A stretch of DNA of 64,000 nt from Prevotellaceae bacterium HUN156 (GCA_900119285.1 FPIT01000011.1:1-64000); one strand, 5' to 3'. Shown: positions 17,224-27,176, counted from the first letter of the stretch. Program-made: numbers and translations. Notes: generated from the letters alone by a model not told the origin.

Positions 17224-17850
17224 TTATAACTTCCTAATGAGGGTTAAACCGTCGCGAAGTGGTAGGATTACACGCTCCACGCGAGCATCTTTTGCGATAT
17301 AGTCGTTGAAGGTCTCGATGCCTTTAGTTTGTGGGTCGCGGTCGTAGGAGTGATCTACCACATGACCATCCCATAAGGTGTTGTCGGCTAAGATGAAACC
17401 GCCTTGCTTCAAGATGGGAAGCACCATCTCGTAGGTTTCCTGATAGGTACGCTTATCGCCATCGATAAATGCCATGTCGAAGGTAATGCCCAAGCGGGGT
17501 GCCTCGGTAATGGCGTCGCCAATGATAAACTGTATCTTGTCGGCAACGGGTGAGTTTTCTATCCAAGGACGAGTGAAATCCTCCTGTTCATCGTTAATCT
17601 CAAAGGTATATACCTTGCCGTCGGCATCCAGTCCTTCTGCCATGCAAAGGGCAGAGTAGCCACTGAAGGTGCCCACCTCAAGGATATTCTTGGGATGAAT
17701 CATCTGCACCAGCATCTTCAGCAACCGACCTTGCAGATGGCCTGAAGCCATACGGCCGTGAAGCATATGGATATTGGTGGCACGCCAAAGCCGATAGAGA
17801 TAGTTGGGCTCTGGGTCAATATGCTGAAGGATATATTCGTCGAGTGTCAT
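17224..17850 (-). CDS. SAM-dependent O-methyltransferase (COG4122 type)
   Basis: A 208-residue class I methyltransferase of the catechol/caffeoyl-CoA O-methyltransferase type. The SAM-binding motif I is ILEVGTFSGYSALCMA, followed by acidic ribose-binding VYTFEIND and the metal-binding region MAFIDGDKRTYQE plus LADNTLWDG. The substrate is not predictable. ATG 17850 is chosen; the longer frame begins with TTG inside a heptamer repeat. It lies 35 bases downstream of aroQ and is probably cotranscribed with it, although a functional link is not obvious. Confidence 0.85.
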   Translation of the reverse strand: MTLDEYILQHIDPEPNYLYRLWRATNIHMLHGRMASGHLQGRLLKMLVQMIHPKNILEVGTFSGYSALCMAEGLDADGKVYTFEINDEQEDFTRPWIENSPVADKIQFIIGDAITEAPRLGITFDMAFIDGDKRTYQETYEMVLPILKQGGFILADNTLWDGHVVDHSYDRDPQTKGIETFNDYIAKDARVERVILPLRDGLTLIRKL

Positions 17851-17885
17851 TAACTTGTCAACTGTCAACTATCAACTCTCAACTG
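17851..17885. repeat. Heptamer array between aroQ and the methyltransferase
   Basis: Plus-strand units GTCAACT, GTCAACT, ATCAACT, CTCAACT, GTCAACT follow one another without spacers and fill almost the whole gap. The last unit overlaps the aroQ stop codon. Confidence 0.8.
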
Positions 17886-18305
17886 TCAACTCTCCACCAG
17901 GGCGCTTACTGCCAAGCGATAGCTGTCGAGTCCGAAACCACAGATGACACCTTTGCAAGCAGCAGAGATCATAGACTGGTGGCGGAACTCCTCACGCTGA
18001 TGAACATTAGAGATATGTACCTCGATGACGGGACTCTTCAGAGAGCGGATGCAGTCGTGAAGGGCTACAGAGGTGTGGGTGTAGGCACCAGCATTGAGCA
18101 CGATACCATCATACGTGAAGCCTACCTCTTGCAGCTTATTGATAAGCTCACCCTCGACATTGCTCTGATAATATTCGATGTCGATATTGGGATACAGGGC
18201 TTGCAACTGGGGCAGATACTGCTCAAAAGATGACGTGCCATAGATGCCTGGCTCGCGTACACCGAGCAGGTTGAGGTTGGGACCGTTGACAATTAAAATT
18301 TTCAT
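17886..18305 (-). CDS. aroQ: Type II 3-dehydroquinate dehydratase
   Basis: A 139-residue cytoplasmic enzyme converting 3-dehydroquinate to 3-dehydroshikimate, the third step of the shikimate pathway. Diagnostic segments are NGPNLNLLGVREPGIYG at the N-terminus (the catalytic Tyr is in GIYG), YYQSNVEGELI, VLNAGAYTHTSVAL and VEVHISNVHQREEFR-like IEVHISNV. The size is typical of the dodecameric type II family. Its promoter overlaps that of the divergent xerD gene. Confidence 0.95.
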   Translation of the reverse strand: MKILIVNGPNLNLLGVREPGIYGTSSFEQYLPQLQALYPNIDIEYYQSNVEGELINKLQEVGFTYDGIVLNAGAYTHTSVALHDCIRSLKSPVIEVHISNVHQREEFRHQSMISAACKGVICGFGLDSYRLAVSALVES

Positions 18306-18322
18306 TATTCAAAAAATATTTG

Positions 18323-18345
18323 TATCTTTGTCGGCGGCAAAGGTA
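18323..18345. promoter_or_regulatory. Divergent promoters of aroQ and xerD
   Basis: Plus-strand -7 box TATCTTTG at 18323-18330 and minus-strand box TACCTTTG at 18338-18345 are only 7 bases apart, so the two transcription starts cross over each other. Confidence 0.75.
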
Positions 18346-18429
18346 CGAATAAGCGAATAAAAAGCCAAATATTATTTGAACTTTTTTGAGCGCGAGTATC
18401 TTCGGCGAAATCAAAGGTTACGAATTTAT

Positions 18430-19341
18430 ATGGAAACAAGCAAGAAAACATCGGTAAATATCGTCAAGGCGTATCAGCGCTACCTGAAATTGCAGCGAGG
18501 CTATTCGGCAAATACGCTGGATGCTTATGTGCGCGACTTGCAGAAGCTGATGGATTACTTGGAGCGTGAAGACAAGCAGCTGTTGGAGGTGGAGCTGGAA
18601 GACTTGCAGCACTTTGCTGCTGGTTTGCATGACATAGGTATCCATCCGCGCTCACAGTGCCGTATCTTGAGCGGTGTGCGCTCTTTCTTCCGTTTTCTTC
18701 AGCTCGACGGCTATCGTGATGACGACCCTTCGGAACTGTTAGAGTCGCCCGTATTGGGAGAGCATCTGCCCGAAGTGTTGTCGCCTGACGAGGTGGATGC
18801 TTTAGAGAACTCCATCGACCGTTCCAAGTGGGAAGGGCAGCGCAATCGTGCCATCATCGAAGTGTTGTTCTCTTGTGGTTTGCGTGTGTCGGAACTCGTC
18901 AACCTGAAGCTTACCGACCTCTATATGGAAGAGCAGTATGTGAGGGTGATGGGTAAGGGCTTGAAGGAGCGACTGGTGCCCATATCGCCTAAAGCCATCA
19001 AAGAGCTGGACCTGTGGTTTGAAGACCGTAAGCACATGGATATCAAGCCTGGAGAGGAGGACTTTGTATTCTTGAATCGTCGTGGCGCTCACCTGACGCG
19101 TACCATGATACTGATTATGATTAAGCAGCAGGCGGTGGACGCTGGCATCACCAAAACTATCTCGCCCCACACCCTGCGCCACTCGTTTGCTACCGCATTA
19201 TTAGAAGGTGGTGCCGACCTCCGCGCCATCCAAGCAATGTTGGGGCATGAGAGTATCGGCACCACCGAAATCTATACACATATCGACATGTCTACGCTGC
19301 GCCAACAAATCTTGGAGCATCATCCGAGAAACATGCGATAA
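18430..19341 (+). CDS. xerD: Site-specific tyrosine recombinase XerD-like
   Basis: A 303-residue tyrosine recombinase. It has an N-terminal SAM-like core-binding domain (YQRYLKLQRGYSANTLDAY) and a catalytic domain with Arg in SCGLRVSEL, Lys in GKGLKERLVP, HTLRHSF, GHESIGTTEIYTH and the nucleophile Tyr in the latter. The length and lack of nearby mobile-element genes fit the housekeeping dimer-resolution enzyme; XerC/XerD assignment is by overall similarity. ATG 18430 is used because the longer frame starts with TTG within the leader. It is convergent with the OPT transporter gene (5-bp gap). Confidence 0.88.
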   Translation: METSKKTSVNIVKAYQRYLKLQRGYSANTLDAYVRDLQKLMDYLEREDKQLLEVELEDLQHFAAGLHDIGIHPRSQCRILSGVRSFFRFLQLDGYRDDDPSELLESPVLGEHLPEVLSPDEVDALENSIDRSKWEGQRNRAIIEVLFSCGLRVSELVNLKLTDLYMEEQYVRVMGKGLKERLVPISPKAIKELDLWFEDRKHMDIKPGEEDFVFLNRRGAHLTRTMILIMIKQQAVDAGITKTISPHTLRHSFATALLEGGADLRAIQAMLGHESIGTTEIYTHIDMSTLRQQILEHHPRNMR

Positions 19342-19346
19342 ACACC

Positions 19347-21257
19347 TTATTTCTTTATAGTACGAATAAAGTAAGCTATCAGCAGGATGTAGGCTGCCAG
19401 TGAGCACCATTCAGACAATGAGCTTGCCCACCATTCGCTATAGTCGAACTGGATGCCGCCAAAGCGCAGCAGTGCACTGATAACACCCATCAAAGCACCA
19501 CCGGCAATAAAACCAGAGGCGATGAGATTACCCTTCTCGCCACGAGCCTTGTTGACTTCAGCATCCTTTGAACGAGTAGTAACATACCAGCTTACGGCAC
19601 CACCAATCAGCAGGGGAACATTCAGTTCCATGGGAATGAACATACCCAAAGCAAAGGCGAGGGCAGGAATCTTGCAGAAGGTGAGCACGACAGCAATTAC
19701 TGCACCAAGGGCATAGAGTGGCCAAGGCGCACCCACACCATTCATCAAAGGATCGATGACGGCAGCCATCGCATTAGCCTGAGGGGCAGCCAGTGCACCA
19801 GATGCAAAGCCATAGGTCTCGTTGAGCAGCATCATTACACCACCTACGGTAGCAGCACTAACGAGTGTTCCTAAGAATTTCCATGTCTCCTGCTTGCGGG
19901 GCTGAGTGCCACACCAGTAACCAATCTTGAGGTCGGTGATGAAAGATCCAGCCATAGAGAGGGCAGTACATACCACGCCACCCATGATGAGGGCAGCCAC
20001 CATGCCACCAGTGCCCTTCAGTCCTACAGCCACCATTACAACAGATGCCAGAATCAGTGTCATCAGTGTCATGCCTGATACAGGGTTAGAACCCACAATG
20101 GCAATGGCGTTGGCTGCTACGGTGGTAAAGAGGAAGGCGATAACGGCAGTCAGGATGATTGCTACAGAGGCAAAGAGCAGGTTGCCGTCCATCACACCAA
20201 ACCAGAAGAACAGGAAGGTGATGATGATAGTGAGGAGCGCCGAGATGGCAATAAACTTAAAGGGCAGATCGGCCTTGTCGCTAGTCTCACCGCTATTCTC
20301 TCCAGCCTTTGTTGCCAATCCTACAGCACTCTTGATAACGCCCCACGACTTGATGATGCCGATGATGCCAGCCATAGCGATGGCGCCAATACCGATGCTC
20401 TTACCATAAGAGGTGAAGATCTGTTCGGGCGACATGTCGCCTACTGCTGTGGTGATGGCAGGATTCCACTGGTTGAGCACATCGCCACTGAAGATGATAG
20501 CCATCGCAGGTACTACGAGCCACCATACAAAGAGCGAGCCCAGCGTGATAATCAACGCATAGCGGAAGCCAATGATATATCCCAAGCCTAATACGGCAGC
20601 GCCTGTATTGTTCTTGAATACGAGCTTGGTCTTCTCTGCTAAGTCGTCGCCAAAGGGTATCATGCGTGAGGTGACATTCTCGTTCCACCAACCAAAGGTG
20701 GCCACGATGAAGTCGTAGAGACCACCCACTAAGCCTGCGCCCAATAAGGCTGAGGCTCCCTTCATGCCACCCTTCTTCTCTGTGTCGCTTTCCTCCTCAT
20801 CTGATGAGGGACTGGTCTTCAGCACCTGTGTGGTGGCAGTAGCCTCGGGGAAAGGAAACTGCTCTTGTGGAGCCTCTACAAAGTAGCGACGGAAGGGGAT
20901 AAGGAACAAGATACCGAGTACGCCACCAAGTAGTGAGGCAATGAATATCTTGAGGAAGTCGGCACTCATCTCCGGATACTTAGCCTGCAGGATATAGATG
21001 GCAGGCAAGGTGAAGATGGCACCAGCCACTACGGCACCCGAGCAGGCACCGATAGACTGAATAATCACATTCTCGCGCAAGGCATTAGAGCGCTTGGCTG
21101 CTGCTGATACGCCAACAGCAATAATAGCAATGGGGATAGCAGCTTCGAATACCTGTCCTACCTTTAGTCCCAGGTAGGCGGCAGCTGCAGAAAACAAGAT
21201 GGCCATCAGGACGCCCCACGTCACTGACCATGCATTTACTTCGCTTTTTTGTTTCAT
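19347..21257 (-). CDS. OPT-family oligopeptide transporter
   Basis: A 636-residue inner-membrane protein with about 14-16 hydrophobic segments. It begins with the family-typical VTWGVLMAILFSAAAAYLGL and contains GACSGAVVAGAIFTLPA, FPEATATTQVLK and SNPVSGMTLMTL. OPT transporters import peptides or metal chelates with protons; the substrate here is unknown. It is the third gene of a DUF3737-MalY-OPT unit, 15 bases after the aminotransferase-like gene, so uptake of sulfur-containing peptides feeding that enzyme is conceivable. Confidence 0.88.
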   Translation of the reverse strand: MKQKSEVNAWSVTWGVLMAILFSAAAAYLGLKVGQVFEAAIPIAIIAVGVSAAAKRSNALRENVIIQSIGACSGAVVAGAIFTLPAIYILQAKYPEMSADFLKIFIASLLGGVLGILFLIPFRRYFVEAPQEQFPFPEATATTQVLKTSPSSDEEESDTEKKGGMKGASALLGAGLVGGLYDFIVATFGWWNENVTSRMIPFGDDLAEKTKLVFKNNTGAAVLGLGYIIGFRYALIITLGSLFVWWLVVPAMAIIFSGDVLNQWNPAITTAVGDMSPEQIFTSYGKSIGIGAIAMAGIIGIIKSWGVIKSAVGLATKAGENSGETSDKADLPFKFIAISALLTIIITFLFFWFGVMDGNLLFASVAIILTAVIAFLFTTVAANAIAIVGSNPVSGMTLMTLILASVVMVAVGLKGTGGMVAALIMGGVVCTALSMAGSFITDLKIGYWCGTQPRKQETWKFLGTLVSAATVGGVMMLLNETYGFASGALAAPQANAMAAVIDPLMNGVGAPWPLYALGAVIAVVLTFCKIPALAFALGMFIPMELNVPLLIGGAVSWYVTTRSKDAEVNKARGEKGNLIASGFIAGGALMGVISALLRFGGIQFDYSEWWASSLSEWCSLAAYILLIAYFIRTIKK

Positions 21258-21272
21258 GCTTTTGTTGCTAGT

Positions 21273-22409
21273 TTATTGATTGTCTTTGATTCTTTCCAGT
21301 GCTTCCATCAACAATGCTCGCGGACAGGCGAGGTTGATGCGGATATAGCCCTTGCCACTCTCTGGACCATACATCGTGCCAGGATTCAGCCATACCTTGG
21401 CTTTCTTAACGAGTTCGTCGCAGTATGCCTCTACATTCTCGCAGCCCTCAATCTTTACCCAAGCCAGATAGGTGCCCTCCATGGGCATCACCTTCCATTG
21501 TGGCAGGTGCTTAGCCACGAAGTCGCACAAGGCATTATGATTCTCCCAGATATAGGGACACAGCTCGTCAATCCACTGCTCACTCTCGTTGTAGGCTGCT
21601 ATCAGTGATAGGGGAGCAAAGGGGTTGACATCGCATACCTCATGGATATTGATGGCGCGGTCTATACGACGACGCGTCTCCGCATCCGTACAGATGATAT
21701 TGGCTATCTGTAGTCCTGCTGTATTAAATGATTTCGATGAAGAGTTGAGGATGATGGCTGTGGCATCTATGATGCCCATCGGACAGAAGGTATTGCCGGG
21801 CATCACTAGTTCGCAGTGTATCTCATCGCTGATGATGCGAACGTGATGTTTGTGGCATATATCGCTCATGCGCTGCAGTTCCTCCTTAGACCATACACGT
21901 CCTGTGGGATTATGAGGATTGCATAACAGGAATACTGTTGTTTTCTCATCGGCACATCTTGCCTCAAAGTCCTGCCAGTCTACCTCAAAGCGTTCTCCGT
22001 TGAAGACCAGTGCAGACTCGTTGACCTCGCAACCATTGTTGCGGATAGAAGAGAAGAAGCAGTTGTAGTCGGGACTCAGCATCACCACCTTTTCGCCTGG
22101 CATTGTCAGAGCCTTGATGACGCATGATATTCCAGGCACTACTCCCGTAGTATATAAAATATGTTCGCGCGCAATAGTCCATCCGTGTCGTCGCTGAAAC
22201 CACGAGATGATAGCCTCGTAATACTCGTCGCCCACCAGTGTGTAAGCAAATACTGGGTGTTCGGCACGTCGGCGCACTGCCTCCTGAATGGCAGGTGCCA
22301 CTGCGAAGTCCATATCAGCCACCCACATAGGGATGACACCCTCTGGACATTCGTCCCATTTCACGCAGCCTGTGCCGCGTCGTTCAATAAGTTCGTCAAA
22401 GTTGTACAT
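21273..22409 (-). CDS. MalY/PatB-family PLP-dependent C-S lyase or aminotransferase
   Basis: A 378-residue fold-type I PLP enzyme beginning MYNFDELIERRGTGCVKWD, as in the MalY/PatB family. The Schiff-base Lys lies in NSSSKSFNTAGLQ; NPHNPTGRVW and DEIHCELV are cofactor-binding motifs. Characterised members cleave cystathionine or cysteine (beta C-S lyase), producing homocysteine or sulfide. The start at ATG 22409 gives the normal family N-terminus; the longer frame does not. It sits between DUF3737 and OPT genes in one apparent operon. Confidence 0.87.
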   Translation of the reverse strand: MYNFDELIERRGTGCVKWDECPEGVIPMWVADMDFAVAPAIQEAVRRRAEHPVFAYTLVGDEYYEAIISWFQRRHGWTIAREHILYTTGVVPGISCVIKALTMPGEKVVMLSPDYNCFFSSIRNNGCEVNESALVFNGERFEVDWQDFEARCADEKTTVFLLCNPHNPTGRVWSKEELQRMSDICHKHHVRIISDEIHCELVMPGNTFCPMGIIDATAIILNSSSKSFNTAGLQIANIICTDAETRRRIDRAINIHEVCDVNPFAPLSLIAAYNESEQWIDELCPYIWENHNALCDFVAKHLPQWKVMPMEGTYLAWVKIEGCENVEAYCDELVKKAKVWLNPGTMYGPESGKGYIRINLACPRALLMEALERIKDNQ

Positions 22410-22439
22410 TTTATGGTTTTTCTTATTATGGTTATAATC

Positions 22440-22482
22440 TCTCAACTTTTACCTTTCAACTTTCACTTCTCAACTTTATCAC
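22440..22482. repeat. TTCAACTT-type repeats at the DUF3737 3' end
   Basis: CTCAACTTTT, CTTTCAACTTTCACTT and CTCAACTTT follow one another across the DUF3737 stop codon. They encode its final residues (KLRSES) and fill part of the gap before the MalY-type gene. Similar to the array at 17851-17885. Confidence 0.6.
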
Positions 22483-23307
22483 GCAGTTGTTCGGTTGCAG
22501 TACGTGTTCATCGATGGTAATAGAGCCGATGCTGTCGGCAGTGATGTGTCCGCTTGTGGGATTCTTGATATTTTCGATGTGTCCGCGGATGTCTGCTTCC
22601 ACGGTAGAGTATTCAAACATACGGTCGCATGCACCATCTATCGTGCAGTTTTCCAGCACCAGGTTCTGAGCATAGCAGAGCAGCTGCTCACCAGCCAAGT
22701 GACAATTCACTAGTCGGACATTCTTTGAGTGCCAAGCCAGATACTCGCCATCCAGTACAGAGTCGTAGATGGTAATGTTCTCGCACTCCCAGAAAGAGTC
22801 CTTGGTCAAGATGTTAGCATGATGTATCTCTACGTTCTTACAGTATTGGAACACATATTTCGCATCGCTCTCCAAACCGTCTACATAGATATTCTTTGAG
22901 AACATAAACGGATAGGTGCCACCATGCAACTTGACATTCTTCAGTCGCAAGCCGTCAACCTTCCAGAAGGTCTCATCAGCATCCGTTATCTCCACATTCT
23001 CCAGTTCTACATTCTTCATCTCGCGGAAGAACTTCGGACCGTCGATGCGGCAACGGCGCATCACCAAGTCGTTGGTATACCAGATGGCAGAGCGCGAGCC
23101 CTCGGCAAAGTAGCAGTCCTCTATCAGAGCACCGTCTACGTGCCACCAAGGATATTTACCATAGAAACGACAATGTTGTGCCTCCAAGCGTTGGCACTGC
23201 TTGATGCCACTCTCACCATCGGTGATAGTAATGTGCTCCAGTCGTGTGTTCTGAATGCCGAACAGCGGACGCTCACCGCCAAATTCTTGACACTTAATTA
23301 GATTCAT
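22456..23307 (-). CDS. DUF3737 family protein (right-handed beta-helix)
   Basis: A 283-residue protein made of short repeating beta-strand turns (NTRLEHITI, RCRIDGPKFFREMKNVELEN, NVEIHHANI, NVRLVNCHLAG pattern), typical of the DUF3737 pectate-lyase-like beta-helix family. No signal peptide or obvious catalytic residues were seen, and the family has no established role. ATG 23307 is preferred to a TTG two codons earlier. It is the first gene of the DUF3737-MalY-OPT unit, with its own promoter at 23337-23344. Confidence 0.85.
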   Translation of the reverse strand: MNLIKCQEFGGERPLFGIQNTRLEHITITDGESGIKQCQRLEAQHCRFYGKYPWWHVDGALIEDCYFAEGSRSAIWYTNDLVMRRCRIDGPKFFREMKNVELENVEITDADETFWKVDGLRLKNVKLHGGTYPFMFSKNIYVDGLESDAKYVFQYCKNVEIHHANILTKDSFWECENITIYDSVLDGEYLAWHSKNVRLVNCHLAGEQLLCYAQNLVLENCTIDGACDRMFEYSTVEADIRGHIENIKNPTSGHITADSIGSITIDEHVLQPNNCVIKLRSES

Positions 23308-23336
23308 ATTCAATTAGTTGTTTGTTCTTTCGGCTG

Positions 23337-23344
23337 CAAAAATA
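23337..23344 (-). promoter_or_regulatory. -7 box of the DUF3737 operon
   Basis: Minus-strand TATTTTTG, about 30 bases before ATG 23307. It drives the three-gene unit ending at 19347. Confidence 0.65.
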
Positions 23345-23419
23345 CATAAATTCTTTGAAATACCCAAAGTTCACGCGAATATATCTTTGTTTTTGTTTGG
23401 AGATGTAAATCTTATTGTG

Positions 23420-23427
23420 TACTTTTG
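23420..23427 (+). promoter_or_regulatory. -7 box of the DUF3467 gene
   Basis: TACTTTTG, 29 bases before ATG 23457. It lies within the longer open frame (from 23415), which rules out that earlier start. Confidence 0.7.
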
Positions 23428-23456
23428 CATCTGCATTTATAAAAACGAAAACCATT

Positions 23457-23768
23457 ATGAGCGAAAACAAACAGAATCAATTACAGATAGAGCTGTCTCC
23501 AGAGGTGGCTCAGGGAGAATATGCCAACTTTGCTATTATTACCCATTCAAGCAGCGATTTTATTATCGACTTTGCCCGTGTGCTGCCCGGTCTTCCCAAG
23601 TCGCAGGTGAAGAGCCGCGTCATCCTCGCACCCGAGCATGCCAAGCGCCTGTTGGGAGCACTTCAGGAGAATATCGTGCGCTATGAACGTGAGTTTGGAC
23701 CTATCAAAATTCCCAATCAGGAGTCACGCACAATAGCACCCTTTCCAGTAGGCAAAGGAGAGGCATAA
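23457..23768 (+). CDS. DUF3467 domain-containing protein
   Basis: A 103-residue cytoplasmic protein: MSENKQNQLQIELSPEVAQG, then YANFAIITHSSSDFIIDFA, LPGLPKSQVKSRVILAPEHAKRLL in segments typical of DUF3467. The family is widespread in bacteria and uncharacterised. It is a single-gene unit with its own promoter and terminator, just upstream of the str operon. Confidence 0.85.
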   Translation: MSENKQNQLQIELSPEVAQGEYANFAIITHSSSDFIIDFARVLPGLPKSQVKSRVILAPEHAKRLLGALQENIVRYEREFGPIKIPNQESRTIAPFPVGKGEA

Positions 23769-23798
23769 GATAAGATAAGGTAGTTAATATTTATTAAA

Positions 23799-23841
23799 AC
23801 GCTTATTTAATGTTAAAAAGCATTAAGTAAGCGTCTTTTTA
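23799..23841 (+). terminator. Intrinsic terminator after DUF3467
   Basis: ACGCTTATTTAATG (23799-23812) and CATTAAGTAAGCGT (23821-23834) pair with one mismatch, followed by CTTTTTAAT. Confidence 0.85.
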
Positions 23842-23876
23842 ATACTTATATATTAGGTAGTTCGGCGGAAAGTTCG

Positions 23877-23884
23877 TACCTTTG
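23877..23884 (+). promoter_or_regulatory. Promoter of the str operon
   Basis: -7 box TACCTTTG, 87 bases before rpsL, giving a leader of about 80 nt. Confidence 0.75.
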
Positions 23885-23970
23885 CAGCCCAAAAGCGCCC
23901 AGTATGTAGGGTGTATTATGTCAAGTAGAATACAACGTAACAAATATAATTAATTAAAAAACAAACAATT

Positions 23971-24351
23971 ATGCCTACAATTTCACAATTGGTAAGAAAA
24001 GGCAGAAAGGTGCTCGTTGACAAGTCTAAGTCACCCGCATTGGACTCATGTCCTCAGCGTCGTGGTGTCTGTGTACGTGTCTACACAACGACCCCTAAGA
24101 AGCCTAATTCGGCTATGCGTAAGGTAGCCCGTGTTCGTCTGACTAATCAGAAGGAAGTTAACTCGTACATCCCCGGAGAGGGACACAACTTGCAGGAGCA
24201 CAGCATCGTGCTGGTTCGTGGCGGTCGTGTAAAGGACCTTCCTGGTGTACGTTATCACATCGTTCGTGGTACTCTTGATACCGCCGGTGTAGCAAGCCGT
24301 ACTCAGCGTCGTTCTAAGTATGGTGCTAAGCGTCCTAAGGCTAAGAAGTAA
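23971..24351 (+). CDS. rpsL: 30S ribosomal protein S12
   Basis: The 126-residue uS12 protein of the decoding centre. It carries the conserved loops [16 protein letters not shown] and [18 protein letters not shown] where streptomycin-resistance changes usually map; the wild-type Lys residues are present in both (KKPN and VKDLP). It is the first gene of the str operon, followed by an unusually long 180-nt intercistronic region. Confidence 0.98.
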   Translation: MPTISQLVRKGRKVLVDKSKSPALDSCPQRRGVCVRVYTTTPKKPNSAMRKVARVRLTNQKEVNSYIPGEGHNLQEHSIVLVRGGRVKDLPGVRYHIVRGTLDTAGVASRTQRRSKYGAKRPKAKK

Positions 24352-24387
24352 TAATCGGAGAGGATTAGAAAGCCGTAAAGGACTGTA

Positions 24388-24406
24388 AACAGCGGTTTCC
24401 GCTGTT
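24388..24406 (+). promoter_or_regulatory. Hairpin in the rpsL-rpsG intercistronic region
   Basis: AACAGCGG-TTT-CCGCTGTT is a perfect 8-bp stem with a 3-nt loop, without a following T-run. In E. coli the equivalent gap is the S7 autoregulatory site. A similar role here is only a possibility, as no sequence match was examined. Confidence 0.5.
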
Positions 24407-24531
24407 GCAAAAACAAAAGTAAAAACCGTTTTGCTGGAGAATTGTTATAGACAGGTTGAGTAAATGCTCACGAGCGAGCGTTGAAGACGTTAAACAAACA
24501 ACCCCAAGCAGACATTAATTCAAAAACAAAA

Positions 24532-25008
24532 ATGAGAAAAGCAAAACCAAAGAAGAGAGTGATCCTTCCCGATCCAGTCTTCAACGACAAGAAAGTGTCG
24601 AAGTTTGTGAACCATCTGATGTATGATGGTAAGAAGTCTATCTCTTATGAGATTTTCTACAATGCCCTCGAGACCGTAAAGGGTAAGATGCAGAACGAAG
24701 AGAAGTCAGCTCTGGAAATCTGGAAGCAGGCTCTCGACAACATTACCCCACAGGTAGAGGTTAAGAGCCGCCGTATCGGTGGTGCTACTTTCCAGGTACC
24801 TACTGAGATTCGCCCCGACCGTAAGGAGAGCATCTCAATGAAGAACATGATTAGCTTCGCTCGTAAGCGTAGCGGTAAGTCAATGGCCGACAAGCTGGCT
24901 GCTGAGATCATGGACGCCTTCAATAATCAGGGTGGTGCCTTCAAGCGTAAGGAGGATATGCACCGTATGGCTGAGGCTAACCGTGCATTCGCACACTTCC
25001 GCTTCTAA
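24532..25008 (+). CDS. rpsG: 30S ribosomal protein S7
   Basis: The 158-residue uS7 protein, the primary 16S 3'-domain binder that lies near the E site. Recognised by [40 protein letters not shown] and the ending [11 protein letters not shown]. The annotated start follows the family; the longer frame begins with TTG far upstream. The gap to fusA is 37 bases. Confidence 0.97.
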   Translation: MRKAKPKKRVILPDPVFNDKKVSKFVNHLMYDGKKSISYEIFYNALETVKGKMQNEEKSALEIWKQALDNITPQVEVKSRRIGGATFQVPTEIRPDRKESISMKNMISFARKRSGKSMADKLAAEIMDAFNNQGGAFKRKEDMHRMAEANRAFAHFRF

Positions 25009-25045
25009 TATTAAGGTAAAAGATTAATAGTAAATAGGAAAAGAA

Positions 25046-27175
25046 ATGGCAAATCGCGATCTACATTTGACCCGCAATATTGGTATCATGGCTCACATCG
25101 ATGCCGGTAAGACCACCACTTCAGAGCGTATCCTGTTCTACACAGGTAAGACTCATAAGATTGGTGAGGTACACGATGGTGCTGCTACCATGGACTGGAT
25201 GGCTCAGGAGCAGGAGCGTGGTATTACTATTACCTCTGCTGCTACTACTTGTAGCTGGAAGTGGAACGGTAACGAGTATAAGATTAACTTGATCGATACT
25301 CCGGGACACGTTGACTTCACCGCTGAGGTAGAGCGTTCACTGCGCGTACTCGATGGAGCTGTTGCTACTTATTCTGCAGCCGATGGTGTTCAGCCTCAGT
25401 CTGAGACTGTATGGCGTCAGGCCGACAAGTACAACGTACCTCGTATCGGTTACGTAAACAAGATGGACCGTTCTGGTGCTGACTTCTTTGAGACTGTTCA
25501 GCAGATGAAGGATATCCTTGGTGCTAACCCTGTTGTTATCCAGGTGCCCATCGGTGCTGAGGAGAACTTCAAGGGTCTGGTTGACCTTATCAAGATGAAG
25601 GCTATCCTGTGGCACGATGAGACTATGGGTGCTGAGTACGACATTGAGGAGATTCCCGCTGACTTGCAGGCAGAGTGCGACGAGTGGCGTAACAAGCTGC
25701 TTGAGTCTGCTGCTGAGTACGACGAAGCTCTGATGGAGAAGTACTTCGATGATCCCGACTCAATCACTGAAGACGAGATTATCGCTGCTATTCGCAAGGG
25801 TACCATCTCTATGCAGTGCACTCCTATGCTGCTCGGTTCTTCATACAAGAACAAGGGTGTTCAACCTCTGCTCGACTATGTTTGTGCTTTCCTTCCCGCT
25901 CCTGTTGATGTGGAGATGGTTATGGGTACTAACCCCAACACCGACGAGGAAGAGGGTCGTAAGCCTAGCGAGAACGAGCCTACTTCAGCTCTCGCATTTA
26001 AGATTGCCACTGACCCATACATGGGCCGTCTGGTATTCTTCCGCGTATACTCTGGTAGCGTAAAGGCCGGTTCTTACGTTTACAACCCACGTTCAGGTAA
26101 GAAGGAGCGTATCAGCCGTCTGTTCCAGATGAACTCAAACAAGGAAATTCCTATGGATTCTATCGACGCTGGTGATATCGGTGCAGGTGTAGGTTTCAAG
26201 GATATCCGTACTGGTGATACCCTCTGCGACGAGGAGAAGCCTATCGTACTGGAGTCTATGACCTTCCCCGACACTGTGATCTCTATCGCCGTTGAGCCTA
26301 AGTCTCAGGCCGACGTTGCTAAGCTTGACAATGGTCTCGCTAAGCTGGCTGAGGAAGACCCAACATTCACCGTTCGTACCGACGAGCAGAGTGGTCAGAC
26401 CATTATCTCAGGTATGGGTGAGCTTCACCTCGATATCATTATCGACCGTCTGAAGCGTGAGTTCAAGGTAGAGTGTAACCAGGGTAAGCCCCAGGTTAAC
26501 TACAAGGAGGCTATCACTAAGACTGTAAACGGTTACCGTGAGGTTTACAAGAAACAGTCAGGTGGTCGCGGTAAGTTCGCTGATATCATCGTAAACGTTG
26601 GTCCTGTAGATGAGGATTGGAACATCAAGGAGAACGGCGGTCTGCAGTTCGTTAACGAGGTTAAGGGTGGTAACATTCCTAAGGAGTTCATCCCCTCTAT
26701 CCAGAAGGGTTTTGAGGCTGCAATGAAGAATGGTATCCTCGGTGGTTACCCCGTTGACTCACTGAAGGTAGTTGTTGTTGATGGTTCATTCCACCCCGTT
26801 GACTCTGACCAGCTTTCATTCGAAATCGCTGCCCAAATGGCATACAAGAACGTATGCGCTCAGGCTAAGCCCGTACTGATGGAGCCCATCATGAAGCTCG
26901 AGGTTGTAACACCTGAGGAGAACATGGGTGACGTTATCGGTGACTTGAACAAGCGTCGTGGTCAGGTAGAAGGTATGGAAGAGGCTCGCTCTGGTGCCCG
27001 TGTTGTTAAGGCTAAGGTGCCCCTGTCAGAGATGTTCGGTTATGTAACCGCTCTGCGTACCATCACCTCTGGTCGTGCTACCAGCTCAATGGAGTACAGC
27101 CACCACGCTCCTCTGTCTTCAGCTCTCGCTAAGGCAGTTCTGGAGGAGGTTAAGGGTCGCGCCGACTTAGTATAA
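25046..27175 (+). CDS. fusA: Translation elongation factor G
   Basis: A 709-residue translocation GTPase. G1 [15 protein letters not shown]3 DTPGHVDFT and G4 NKMDRSGAD are intact, and domains II-V follow ([10 protein letters not shown] in domain [21 protein letters not shown] in [16 protein letters not shown] in V). It is the normal length and in the usual str position, between rpsG and rpsJ; no tuf gene lies in this operon. Confidence 0.98.
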   Translation: MANRDLHLTRNIGIMAHIDAGKTTTSERILFYTGKTHKIGEVHDGAATMDWMAQEQERGITITSAATTCSWKWNGNEYKINLIDTPGHVDFTAEVERSLRVLDGAVATYSAADGVQPQSETVWRQADKYNVPRIGYVNKMDRSGADFFETVQQMKDILGANPVVIQVPIGAEENFKGLVDLIKMKAILWHDETMGAEYDIEEIPADLQAECDEWRNKLLESAAEYDEALMEKYFDDPDSITEDEIIAAIRKGTISMQCTPMLLGSSYKNKGVQPLLDYVCAFLPAPVDVEMVMGTNPNTDEEEGRKPSENEPTSALAFKIATDPYMGRLVFFRVYSGSVKAGSYVYNPRSGKKERISRLFQMNSNKEIPMDSIDAGDIGAGVGFKDIRTGDTLCDEEKPIVLESMTFPDTVISIAVEPKSQADVAKLDNGLAKLAEEDPTFTVRTDEQSGQTIISGMGELHLDIIIDRLKREFKVECNQGKPQVNYKEAITKTVNGYREVYKKQSGGRGKFADIIVNVGPVDEDWNIKENGGLQFVNEVKGGNIPKEFIPSIQKGFEAAMKNGILGGYPVDSLKVVVVDGSFHPVDSDQLSFEIAAQMAYKNVCAQAKPVLMEPIMKLEVVTPEENMGDVIGDLNKRRGQVEGMEEARSGARVVKAKVPLSEMFGYVTALRTITSGRATSSMEYSHHAPLSSALAKAVLEEVKGRADLV

Positions 27176-27176
27176 T

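Noticed and set aside
18430..19341. A mobile-element integrase
   Set aside because: The protein has normal XerD length and motifs, and there are no attachment repeats, cargo or other mobility genes nearby.
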